Shown one piece after another: positions 1 through 8,731 of a stretch of DNA of 64,000 bases; position 1 is the stretch's first letter; each line of letters begins with the position of its first letter. The DNA comes from Cryptomeria japonica (taxonomy: Eukaryota > Streptophyta > Pinopsida > Cupressales > Cupressaceae). The stretch lies in the NCBI RefSeq assembly GCF_030272615.1, contig NC_081412.1, positions 695,770,083 to 695,834,082 of the forward strand, read 5' to 3'. The position numbers and the translations under genes are program-made. The notes beneath the pieces were generated by a model that was not told where the DNA came from, did no database searches, and was given only the letters and a program-made list of their open reading frames with translations.

Positions 1-815
1 TATCAGGGCATGTATGGGTCAAGTAGATGAGACTACCCACAAGCTGACGATACAAAGTGGCATCAACTGGTGGAGAAGAACACTGAGCCTCAAGCTTGAC
101 TCCTGAAAGAAAGGGAGTCGGGACAGGCTTACAATCAGCCATTTGAAAGCATGCAAGTAGATCAAGAGCATACTTGGTCTATGATAGTGTAATCCTGGAA
201 GGTGACTGTGAAATCTCTATCCCAAGAAAGTAGTGCAAAAGACCCAAGTTAGTCATAGCAAATCTATCATGCAAAGCAGATTTGACCCTGCTAATGATGG
301 ATATAGTACTCCCTGTAATGATCAAGTCATCAACATAGAGCACAAGTATTATGTGAGAGTCATCCTGTCACAAAATGTATACATTTGGATCGGAATGACA
401 CCTAGTGAACCCTGTGGAGAGAAGAAAGGAGTCCATCTTGGCATACCAAGCCCTAGGGGCCTACTTAAGGCCATAGAGAGATTTCCTTAGTCTACAAACC
501 AAAGAAGTATCCTGAATGAAACCCTGTGGCTGCTCCATATAAATCTCCTCATCAAGATCACCATGAAGAAAAGCACTCTTCACATCCATCTGATGTACAG
601 TGCAACCATGAGCTGCAGCAATAGCAAGTGTCAAGCGAATGGAGTTCATCTTGGCTATGGGTGCAAAGGTCTCAGTATAGTCAACACCTGCAACCTGAGA
701 GAAACCTTTCGCAACAAGCCGAGCCTTATACTTATCCACACTACCATCTGCTGCAAACTTGGTCCAATAGATCCACTTACATCAAACCATCTTTCTCCCC
801 TTAGGGAGATGGACT
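1..815 (-). pseudogene. copia reverse transcriptase (RVT_2) remnant
   Basis: The best frame (461-739) reads KARLVAKGFSQ, then DYTETFAPIAK, the catalytic-region motif HQMDVKSAFLHGDL and RKSLYGLK, all classical copia RT motifs. Further left the signature LYVDDLII is encoded at about 318-345 in another frame. The segment near 1-60 reads as VGSLIYLTHT, the start of the region leading to RNase H. Stop codons after SLYGLK and in the YVDD part show that it is non-functional. As a family, this enzyme copies element RNA into cDNA inside virus-like particles. Confidence 0.9.
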
Positions 816-904
816 AAATCCCATGTGTTGTTCCTCATCAAGGAACTATACTCTTCCTCCATAGCTTGGTCCCACTCAAGAACCCCTGATGCTTCCCGAA
901 ATGT

Positions 905-1830
905 CTATGGATCAGAAGTAGTAGCAATGAATGCATGTGGAAGATACTGATGTTGTGATTGAGTTCTCTGTGTATCTGAAGGATCCCCAACAAGAGAACC
1001 CACAGACTCAAGTGTCTGTCGAGCCCAACGAGGTCTAGGTGGAGGTGGAGAATGAGGCTCCTCAACTACAAGTGGACCTTGTGGAGGTGTAACCCTACGA
1101 GTCAGAGTTGAAGGAGTCTCATCATCTGAATCACTAGCATCACTATCCCCAATGGAGGAAGGTGGAGGAGGTAGAGAGGCTAAGCTAGGAGAGCTTTCCT
1201 CAAAGTGAACACTCCTCTCAATGAACACCTCATGTGTCTCAGGATCCATCAATCTATATGCCTTAACACCCTCAGGATATCCAACAAATATGCAAGGTTG
1301 ACTTTGTGGTTCCAATGCCTTGCATTTCTGTGGAGGTATGTGAGCCCATGCTGGACACCCAAAGACTCTGAAATGTCTCACAATCGGTTTCCTACTAGCC
1401 CAAGCCTCAAAAGGAGTAATACCTTGCAAAGCTTTGTGAGGAACCCGATTTTGGATGTGTGTGGCACAACTGATAGCCTCTACCCAAAAAGCGGGATCAA
1501 GAGAACGTGCATGTATCATACAACTAGCCATTTCTTTGAGAGTTCGATTCTTGCACTCTGCAACTCCGTTCTGCTGTGGAGTGTATGCGATAGAATGTTG
1601 AAGATCAATCCCCTCAAATGTACAAAAATCCTCAAGTCTTTTGTTCACATATTCCCTTCCATTATCTGTGCGAAGAATCTTCACCACTTTCCCAAATTAC
1701 TTCTCCACACGAGTCTTGAAGTCCTAAAATTTGTCAAATACTTCACTCTTATGAATAAGAAAATAGACCCAAGTGAAGCGGGAGTAGTCATCAATGAAGG
1801 TACTGGAAATGGACCTGCTACATCGTTGTG
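905..1830 (-). pseudogene. copia integrase core and C-terminal region, frameshifted
   Basis: The frame at 905-1687 contains RTDNGREY (second catalytic Asp) and YTPQQNGVAECKNRTL (catalytic Glu). FRVFGCPAWAHIP and IFVGYPEGVKAYRLMDP follow; these are the conserved copia integrase C-terminal signatures. A Pro/Ser-rich linker (about residues 175-230) leads toward RT. The first part of the core, with a DDYSRFTWVYF-like stretch, is encoded near 1690-1830 but in shifted frames, so the domain is broken. The family role is strand transfer of cDNA into the host chromosome. Confidence 0.9.
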
Positions 1831-2578
1831 AACAAGTTGGAGAACCTCCAAAGCTCTCCAAGATTTCCCCTTATCAAACTTCTCCTCGGGATGCTTGCCC
1901 ATGGAACAACCTGAACATACACCCTCTGAAAAATTGATTCGAGGTAGACCTGTGACCATGTCTTTAGTGTTGAGCTGTTGAAGATAGCGGTAGTTGAGGT
2001 GACCAAACTGCTCATGCCATAGCTTACTTTCTGAATTCGAATGAGTAAGAAAGGCCCTAGAAGGTGAACCTGGCACAAAGTGGGAGAATGAATAAAGCCT
2101 TGAGTTGTCATTGACTTGGCCCACTGCTACCAAGGCATCATCATCAAGTTCCTTTACCACAACTAAATCTGGTGTAAACTCAACCTTTTTCCCATTTCCA
2201 TAGTGAGTGATTTGGTAGATAGAGAGAAGATTGGTAGACAAGTTAGGAACATAGAGAACATTCTCAAATGTTCCATCATCCATGTCAACTGAACCTTTCC
2301 CTTCAACCTCTACTTGTGTATCATCACCTATGTAAATGTGAGGTACCTTAGATGGCTCCAATGAAGAAAACTGCTCTTTTGTAGAACCCATGTGATATGA
2401 AGCACCCGAGTCAAGTATCCATTGCTGTGAAGAACTTGTTGTAGCCACAAATGCTTTCCCTTTTCCCTTAGAATGTGAGGAAGAGGAAGGAGATGAATCC
2501 TTCTTTGTGTAGGCGGATGGCAAGTTGATGTTGTTTTTCTTAAGAATATTAGTTAACTCATCAACTTGTTTTGTGGCA
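1831..2578 (-). pseudogene. copia aspartic protease and GAG-pre-integrase domain
   Basis: The frame shows the protease active site WILDSGASYHM (about 2395-2430) and the following IGDDTQVEVEGKG and LYVPNLSTNLLSI strands. The GAG-pre-integrase zinc domain follows, with LWHEQFGHLNY and VCSGCSMGKHPEE supplying the His and Cys ligands. The frame is joined to gag by a frameshift near 2570 and breaks again near 1830. As a family, the protease cleaves the Gag-Pol polyprotein and the HHCC domain precedes the integrase core. Confidence 0.9.
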
Positions 2579-3337
2579 ACGATGCTCATCATGACCATAC
2601 TTCTTGCAATATGCATAGGTTGGTTTATCCTTCTTAGGTGGTGTCCCCTTCTTGGAAGAGGATGAAAAATTGCCTTGTGATGGAGAGGATGATTGTCCAT
2701 TTTCCTGTTGTGGCTTAGACTTGGATTGTTTCTTCTTCTTGTTGGAATCTTTGCCTTGACTTCCTTGCTTCCCTTGATTAGCCACCAAAGCCTTGGACTT
2801 TGAAGACTTGAGAAGTCCCATGTTCAACAACTTAGATTGTTCCAATATCAACATTTCTATGAAAGCATCAAATGAAGGCATAACATAGGAACTCCCCACT
2901 ATCAAACGATGAGTTTGGAAGCTAGACACAAATGCTGCATATTCTGGTGCAAGCTTGTCCAACAAGTTGAATATCAACTGAGCATCCTTTTTGTCAATTC
3001 CACAATCCTTAAGCTTTGCTCTTAGCTCATTTGCTTTGGTGACATAATCTTGGATTGTATCAAAACTCTTGGGATCCAAGTTGGTGAGCTCATTGTCAAT
3101 CTTATAACCTCTGATTTCATCAACTTGACCATACAATTTCTGAAACATATCCCAAGCATCTTTGATTGTAGTACACTTTTCAATATGAAAGATGAGGTCA
3201 TCTGATACATACTTGCGCAAAGTTCCAAGAGCCATGCAATTCTTAGTGAGCCATTTTAATTGAGCATTAGGATCAGCCTTAGGATCAGGTGGTGTTGCTA
3301 TTGTTCCATCTATGTAATGTGTGAAACCCTTTTCCAT
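2561..3337 (-). pseudogene. copia Gag (UBN2-type) with damaged zinc knuckle
   Basis: A 258-residue frame starting at 3337 has the typical copia gag fold: KWLTKNCMALGTLRKYVSDD, TIKDAWDMFQKLYGQ and FDTIQDYVTKANELRAKL. A Lys/Ser-rich linker follows, then a single zinc knuckle. The knuckle reads YAYCKKYGHDEHRC; the first Cys of the CX2C pair appears to be replaced by Tyr. The frame ends at 2561, out of phase with the protease frame. As a family, Gag assembles the cytoplasmic particle that packages element RNA. Confidence 0.9.
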
Positions 3338-5013
3338 TAATTAACTCCATACTTTAATTTTCCATGATGCATAATTATGTGGAGTTAAAGGTGGAAATTT
3401 ATGAGGACTCATTGCAACAAAAATGAAAGAGCACAAAGAGAGGCACAATCACACAAGACACCCCCCAAATTCACTCAATCAAAGAAACCCCCCAAAAGTG
3501 ATGATTTGGCACTTTATACTTAGTGCGTATACAATGGGCCACTTGCAAAAAATGGCAAAGTGGGCTTCTGATTTCAATTTTACAACTACCTCAATAAGGC
3601 CAAAAGAGACTCAAACTAATAATGCAAGAGATCTAAACTAAGATCCAAGAACTTTACAAGTACCTAATAGGCGAAATAAGACCAATATCTGAAAGTACAA
3701 CTTCCACTCAAAATATCTAAAATCTAATCATAGATTATGAAATTAGATGAAAAAACATGCACTTTCAAAAAAAAATGGCACCTAAAAAGGAGGTCGTATG
3801 AGCTCAAACGAGGCCTTCGAAGTTGTAGAATTAGGGATTAGATAGGTACAGCTGAGAGAATCCAAAAATTCCAAAAAACCTATGCAACAAAATAAGAAAA
3901 TAACCACACCACTGCGAAGAACACAAAATTTTAGCCCATTTCAAAGAAAATTACACCAAAAAAGGAGCAAAAATGAGCAAGATATGGCCTTTCAAAGTTG
4001 AACTGCAAAACTGAAAAGCTCAATGAAGAGGGGGTCAAAAAATTTCAAAAATATGTTGATGTGGCATTGACGTTAGCAAATGACGGGCTTAAATTTAACG
4101 CCCATCTAGCCGTCACAAAAATTTCATCTCCCCCTGCATGGCGTCCGTACCGTATGGACATGCTGATGTGGAAAATATGATGACTGTGCGTACAGATGTT
4201 GACCGCGGGCCAGTGGCCACCTGCCATGTGGCGGGCACGGGTCTGCCGGTTTTAATAATTTCTGGTGCCGGTGGGTCCACGAGGCAGTGTCGGGGCAGTG
4301 TCGGTAGCGACTGTGGCAGTGTCAGACGGTGGTCCCGAGCAGAGGAGGTGCCGAGGTTCAGAAGCCGAAGGGGCCGGCGGTGGAAGCGATGGGGCCGATG
4401 GGAGGCACGGGTCGCCAAGGAGGTGCGGCAGGCAGCTGCGTGGAGGTGCGGCAGGTGGCTATGCACGGGAGCTATGCGGAGGAGATGGCACGTGCAGGCG
4501 GTGGCGGGGCGATGACGGGGCAGCGACGGGCCGCTGCGCAAGGAGCTACGGACTGCGGTGGGGGAGTTGTGCGGTAGAGAGGAGCAGCTCGGGGGCGGTG
4601 CGAAGGATAGCAGGCGGGGAGGCCGCCGAGGAAGCTGGGGGCTGCGGGGAGGCACAAAGGAGGAGCCGCCGAGACCTGCGGGTTACGGGGGGGCTCTTCG
4701 AACCCCCAAAACAATTTTTTTTTTCGATTTTTTTTTTTTTTTTTTAAATTTAATTTTTTTTTCAAAAACAAAATTTTTGATGAAAAATTTTTCTGAAATT
4801 TTTTTTAAATTCGTACAATAATAGCAAAATTGGCGAAAAAAATTTTGTCACCAAAATAGGCCGACTTTATAACCAAAATTCATGGAAATGACCTTCTAGA
4901 TGCAATGGCGGGCTCGGATCTGGTCTAGGACGCCTCCAAAAGATGCTGCTCCTCAGATCTGCCTCTTGACGTCGTAATAATGCCTCTTCAAGATGAATCA
5001 ATGAAGCCCCAAT
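3338..5013 (-). other. Untranslated leader of the copia element
   Basis: About 1.7 kb separates the primer site from the gag start. I see no credible gene in it. It contains an A-rich stretch (3340-4130), a strongly GC-rich block (4140-4690, listed separately) and a T-rich low-complexity run (about 4708-4815). Open frames in it are Arg/Pro/Gly-rich and look compositional. Confidence 0.75.
4140..4690. other. GC-rich island inside the copia leader
   Basis: This block is far richer in G and C than its AT-rich surroundings and ends abruptly in a poly-T tract. Overlapping open frames on both strands give Arg/Gly/Ala-rich or Pro/Arg/His-rich peptides with no domain I recognise. It may be captured host DNA or a structured RNA leader; the sequence alone does not decide. 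Confidence 0.6.
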
Positions 5014-5026
5014 GACTCTAATACCA
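5014..5026 (-). other. Primer-binding site, initiator tRNA-Met type
   Basis: On the minus strand, directly after the LTR end (..CCTACA), the sequence is TGGTATTAGAGTC. It resembles the common copia primer site TGGTATCAGAGC, which pairs with the 3' end of initiator tRNA-Met. It fixes the LTR boundary at 5027. Confidence 0.85.
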
Positions 5027-5477
5027 TGTAGGATTTTGCCAAGATCAAGGGCACAATGAAAAGCATAAAAAGAGAGACAATAGAATGACAAGAACAAACT
5101 GTATTCTCATCAATATGCAAATGATCAACTGGATTAACCAATACAATGAATATATGCTTACTTATATAGGCAAGGCCATATGGATGTACGAGCACACAAT
5201 TATGACATGTGACTCAATGAGAAACAAGGGTAGGTAAGAAATACTAGGGGTAGGTAGGAGAAATAATATAATATTCCACAAGAGGTGGATGACCCACCGA
5301 ATGTGGAGCGTAACAGCAAAATAAGACCACAAAAGGTGGAATTTCTCCTACAAGCTCTATCCCTATGTGCACACTTCCCTAAGTGTCTCAAATCCCAACT
5401 ACGAAGAGATGCATTATCCTAAGTTAGCTTAAGTAAAGTGTAATAATATCCATAATGAATATTTATTTACACCAACA
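5027..5477 (-). repeat. 5' LTR of the copia element
   Basis: This 451-bp LTR runs on the minus strand from TGTTGGTGTAAATAA to ..AAAATCCTACA, with canonical TG..CA ends. The primer site abuts it on the left and LINE sequence on the right. A TATA box (TATATAAG on the minus strand) lies at about 5161-5169, as expected for the U3 promoter. Confidence 0.88.
5161..5169 (-). promoter_or_regulatory. TATA box of the copia LTR
   Basis: The minus strand reads CTATATAAG within the LTR, about 310 bp from the LTR's 5' end and 135 bp from its 3' end. This is a normal U3/R arrangement. No start site can be mapped from sequence alone. Confidence 0.6.
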
Positions 5478-5953
5478 ATGAGAACAATTTTACCCGCCAA
5501 AGTTAACCATCTATGATTCCATGAGAGAATTCTTTTACAAATGACCGAAATAATCTTATCCCCAAAACCAATCTTATCTTGTTTAACAAAGAAAGGAATC
5601 CCAAGGTAAGTACATGGAAGATTTCCGGTCTCAAATTCCCAAAAGGATTACAACCTATGCTAAACCAATTGTGATGTATTAAGGAAGAAAATCTTTGATT
5701 TATCACCATTCACTTTCAGACTAGAAAACGATGCATAATTCTGTATTATTCCTTTAATCACTTTTGCCTCAACTAATGAAGCATGTCCAAATAACAAAGT
5801 ATCATCTGCAAAGAGACAATGAGAAATACTTTGGGGAATATTCTGAATCCTTATACCTTTCCAAAGCCCCCCCACTTTAGCAGCCCTAATAGCCCAACTA
5901 AAGGTTTTAGCTAGGAGAATAAACAAAAAGGGAGAAAGGGGATCTCCCTATCT
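5478..5953 (-). pseudogene. LINE (L1-type) reverse transcriptase, 3' part
   Basis: The minus-strand frame at 5660-5926 reads LFADDTLLFGHA, the catalytic FADD box of non-LTR RT. It is preceded by FILLAKTFSWAI and followed by SLKVNGDKSK. More leftward sequence (5483-5650, in shifted frames) matches the region after the catalytic core. At 5941-5953 the frame reads GDPLSPF-like sequence and continues directly into the RT fragment at 28325 if element B is removed. The LINE is thus split by B and cut on the left by the copia element. Confidence 0.88.
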
Positions 5954-5958
5954 CAAAC

Positions 5959-6601
5959 TGATGAATACTAAGAGGGGGGGGGCGTGAATTAGTATGCCAA
6001 AAATCTCTGTCTTAAAATACTTAAACAGTCTGAAGACAAACCAGTAAAACAATTTAACAGACAAACCGGATATCACACATGCAAACCAAAATTCAAGTAA
6101 AGCATTCACCCACAAAAGTAATACAACCATAACACAAGATATTTGACGTGGAAACCCAAATGTGAAAAACCACGGTGACATGGAACTCACAAGTCACTAT
6201 CTATAGAATAGAAACCAGACTGGTTAAGGTCTTACAATGTTCTTCACCAGAATAGATCTTGTTAGGAATCTCAAACTCTGTTAGGAGATAAGTCTGATTA
6301 AAGACTACTTTGCTAGAGGATTTTAGATTCACAGATGTGAACCACCTTGTTAAAGGATTTTACAAAGGCTTTTGGGCCTACTCGGTTAAGGGGTATAGAC
6401 TTGTCAAAGATGTGAGTAATCAACAAGTGTTTGATCTATCTTATAGCACAAACTACTTGGTTAGATCCAGTATTGCTCACTGTTAATGCATTCCAGCATT
6501 ACTTTAGTCTTCTCTATCTCTCTCTCAGTTACAACTTGATCTTCTTAGATAAGATCGCTCTTACCACAACTCCACAACCACCTTAAACCCTAGCACAAGA
6601 T
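5959..6601 (-). repeat. 3' LTR of element B, first part
   Basis: This stretch matches 27163-27803, starting TGATGAATACTAAGAGG in both copies. It is interrupted at 6602 by element A and resumes at 21218. Together the two pieces equal the right LTR in length, within small indels. Confidence 0.9.
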
Positions 6602-8245
6602 TGTGTGGGAGAAAAAGCGAGACTAGGTTATCATGCCCTAATCCTACCTTTTGACACACATTACGGAATACGAAAGAGCCTAGAGGTATCACACAATTGG
6701 CTACTTTTTTTTGTGAAAGAGAGAGCCATGGGCTACCTATTAGGATTTCTATTCCTTTGTTGTATTTGAAAGCTAAGATTATGCAAGTTCAATTCCTAAC
6801 CCTAAAATGCAAGTATGAGCTAACAACAAGATTTGCAGAATTGAACTTAAACAATGGAAAGCTGTAAACACAAGGATAAAACAAGAATGCAGATGCGTAC
6901 CCGGAGTCAAAATTTGACTAAAAATGTTTGGGACTGTCCTGATTCTATCCCGGAATTGCACCTGAAACTGTTGTTTTGCACTCTGGAAAACTGTCTGAAA
7001 TGTTGTCTATAAGGAGGACCAGGGCGCCTAGCGCCTCTGTCCCAGGGACCAGGGCACCCAGCGCCCCTGTCCTGGCAGGACCAGGGCGCCCCACACCCCT
7101 GTCCTAGTATTCTGCTCTGCAATTTGGTGTGGGGTGTTGTCTCGACCTGCTTTTTCCAGATCTGCAACCTGCGACGTCATCCGAGTCTCGAAACCTGCAC
7201 TTGTATCTAAAAAAGGTGTTTGGGCGGCTATATAGGGTTTTGCCTTAATCAAACCCTCGCTTTGGTGATTTCCACCTCCACGAATAGCCAAGTTGTATTG
7301 TAAAAGTAATGTGTGTGCAGACCTTGTGTGTGTGCAAGATCTAAAATGCAAGTAAGCAAACTAGAGCAACCTAGAAAGTAAACCCTAATTGCTTGTCAAT
7401 GATAATGTAAATGCTCTAAATCAAGGTGCAAAGTGATCTAAAGTGTGGATAAATGATATATTGAAGCTTATGCAAAGACATGAAAACAACATGAAATCAT
7501 ACCCAACCCCCAAGGGAGGGGTACAAGCCAATCTTCAGTCGGTAATCTCCTATTGTTCTTCAATGTCTTCCAAGCCCTAAATAGATGAATGGATTTGATA
7601 AAATGCTTGATGGAGGGATGTTGAAAGTTGTTGAAGTCTTCAAAGATCTGCTCTTTCGCTGCATATGAGGTTCCTGAAAACAAAATTCGGATCCTTTCAA
7701 ATGAAGAAAGAGAGCTCTTATGTATGAAACCCTAGGTTACAATTTCGTCTTTTGGCCGACCTAGAGATTGAATCTCCTGCCAATTTCTTGGGGTTAAGCT
7801 TTATTTTATGATTGGATCATGCTCCTAAATTTTTGGGAAAAATGTCCGGGACCGTGTGCACTTCGGGCGCCATGGTCCCGACAACTTTTCACCAAATTTT
7901 CAGGGCCGTCAGATATGATGATTTTAGAGAGAATCCCGAAGTTACAGGTGATTTCGAGATGTTTTGACCCCCGAAATCAAGCCCCCAAGTTCAAAATAGG
8001 ACTTAATTAGGGTTTTTGATTAGATGATGTATTAGAGGAATAACATGAAAAGGGGCACACTTTAATGAAAGGGCCCGTCTTTATGATGTGAAGGATGATG
8101 AAATAGGACCTTAGACCTAATTAATTTGAATAATTAAGTGCTAAAGGGGAAATGTGATGCAAAATGCAAACCACGCCAAGGCAGGTGCTAAACTAGGTGT
8201 GAAATTGTACTGCTTTAGCAAGTGCGTACAATTTACGATGCTACA
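6602..8245 (-). repeat. 3' LTR of element A
   Basis: On the minus strand this runs from TGTAGCATCGTAAATTG to ..TTTTTCTCCCACACA (TG..CA). It pairs with 19552-21212; the two differ by scattered substitutions and an indel of about 20 bp near 19880. A TATATAG-containing TATA candidate lies at about 7230-7237. A cluster of GGACCAGGGCGCC / GCCCCTGTCC repeats occupies 7014-7106. Confidence 0.93.
7014..7106. repeat. Palindromic GGACCAGGGCGCC cluster in A LTR
   Basis: Three alternating units read GGACCAGGGCGCC, CCCTGTCC, GGACCAGGGCACCC, GCGCCCCTGTCC and GGACCAGGGCGCC. Adjacent halves are complementary (for example GCGCCCCTGTCC, a 5-nt loop, GGACCAGGGCGC), so the transcript can fold into hairpins. Equivalent clusters are at 19981-20075, 14625-14705 and 37728-37795. 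Confidence 0.8.
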
Positions 8246-8731
8246 TTTAGCCCCCACTTTAGCGGTCATATGAGTACTACGTGCATATGCAAGCTAAAGT
8301 ACAGAAAGTAAACATCATTTGAAAAAGGATATATCCATAAGTTGTCGGACGAAGCCCCCAGCGGTATCTGCAGTACACAGTTAGGAACCGCACCCTACAA
8401 AACACATGTTAGATCACAAAATCACCTAATGCTTACTAAGGAAAGTGATGAAATTTGTGAGTAGCTATATGCCCCGCCTGTTTCGACTTGCTTATTAGGG
8501 AGGTGAAACAGGGTAGCATGTTTACTTACGACAAATTGTGTAATAGAGTATTGATGAGGGGTGTTCACTAAAAAGGCTTCATCAGAGCACTTTTTGGAAC
8601 ATCCTGAGAGTAGGGGAATGAAAATATGAATCCTACGCAACAAACGGTTCGAAAATCGCATCTCCCAAACTCAAGTTATGATGAAATGAGTGATAGAGGA
8701 AAATTAGGGTTTTGAAAGTAAATGTAAAGGA
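8246..8731 (-). other. A element 3' untranslated region with polypurine tract
   Basis: Next to the LTR the minus strand reads AAAGTGGGGGCTAAA (8246-8260), a good plus-strand primer (polypurine tract). The rest carries no gene I trust. Most of it (to about 8710) is repeated in inverted orientation at 13023-13466, so an open frame present in both copies (8422-8661, 13053-13292) only reflects shared sequence. Confidence 0.8.

Larger units (their letters stand above)
1..5477 (-). mobile_element. Ty1/copia LTR retrotransposon, truncated by window edge
   Basis: Reading on the minus strand, the order is LTR (5027-5477), primer-binding site (5014-5026), a long leader, gag, protease, integrase and reverse transcriptase. 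This PR-IN-RT order is diagnostic of copia elements. The RNase H end and the 3' LTR lie left of the window. The coding region has several frameshifts and stops, so the copy is dead. It is inserted in the 3' half of a LINE: sequence at 5478-5953 beyond its LTR still reads as LINE reverse transcriptase. The target duplication cannot be checked because the other end is outside the window. Confidence 0.93.

Noticed and set aside
4113-4655. Pro/Arg/His-rich and Arg/Gly-rich open frames on both strands
   Set aside because: They overlap each other within a GC-rich block, have no domain, and their residues follow base composition.
5948-6190. Hydrophobic ORF (and relative at 27020-27394) that could be a membrane protein
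   Set aside because: Both lie in the LTR of element B; the frame at 27020-27394 only fuses LTR sequence to the gag start.
7819-8010. 63-residue ORF found four times (7819, 13704, 20786 and a relative at 38531)
   Set aside because: It lies inside the LTRs of the A family on the antisense strand and varies only as the LTRs do; no start context or domain supports a gene.
8422-8661. A small ORF repeated at 13053-13292, possible conserved gene
   Set aside because: The two lie in duplicated 3' untranslated sequence of family A in inverted orientation; conservation is explained by the duplication.
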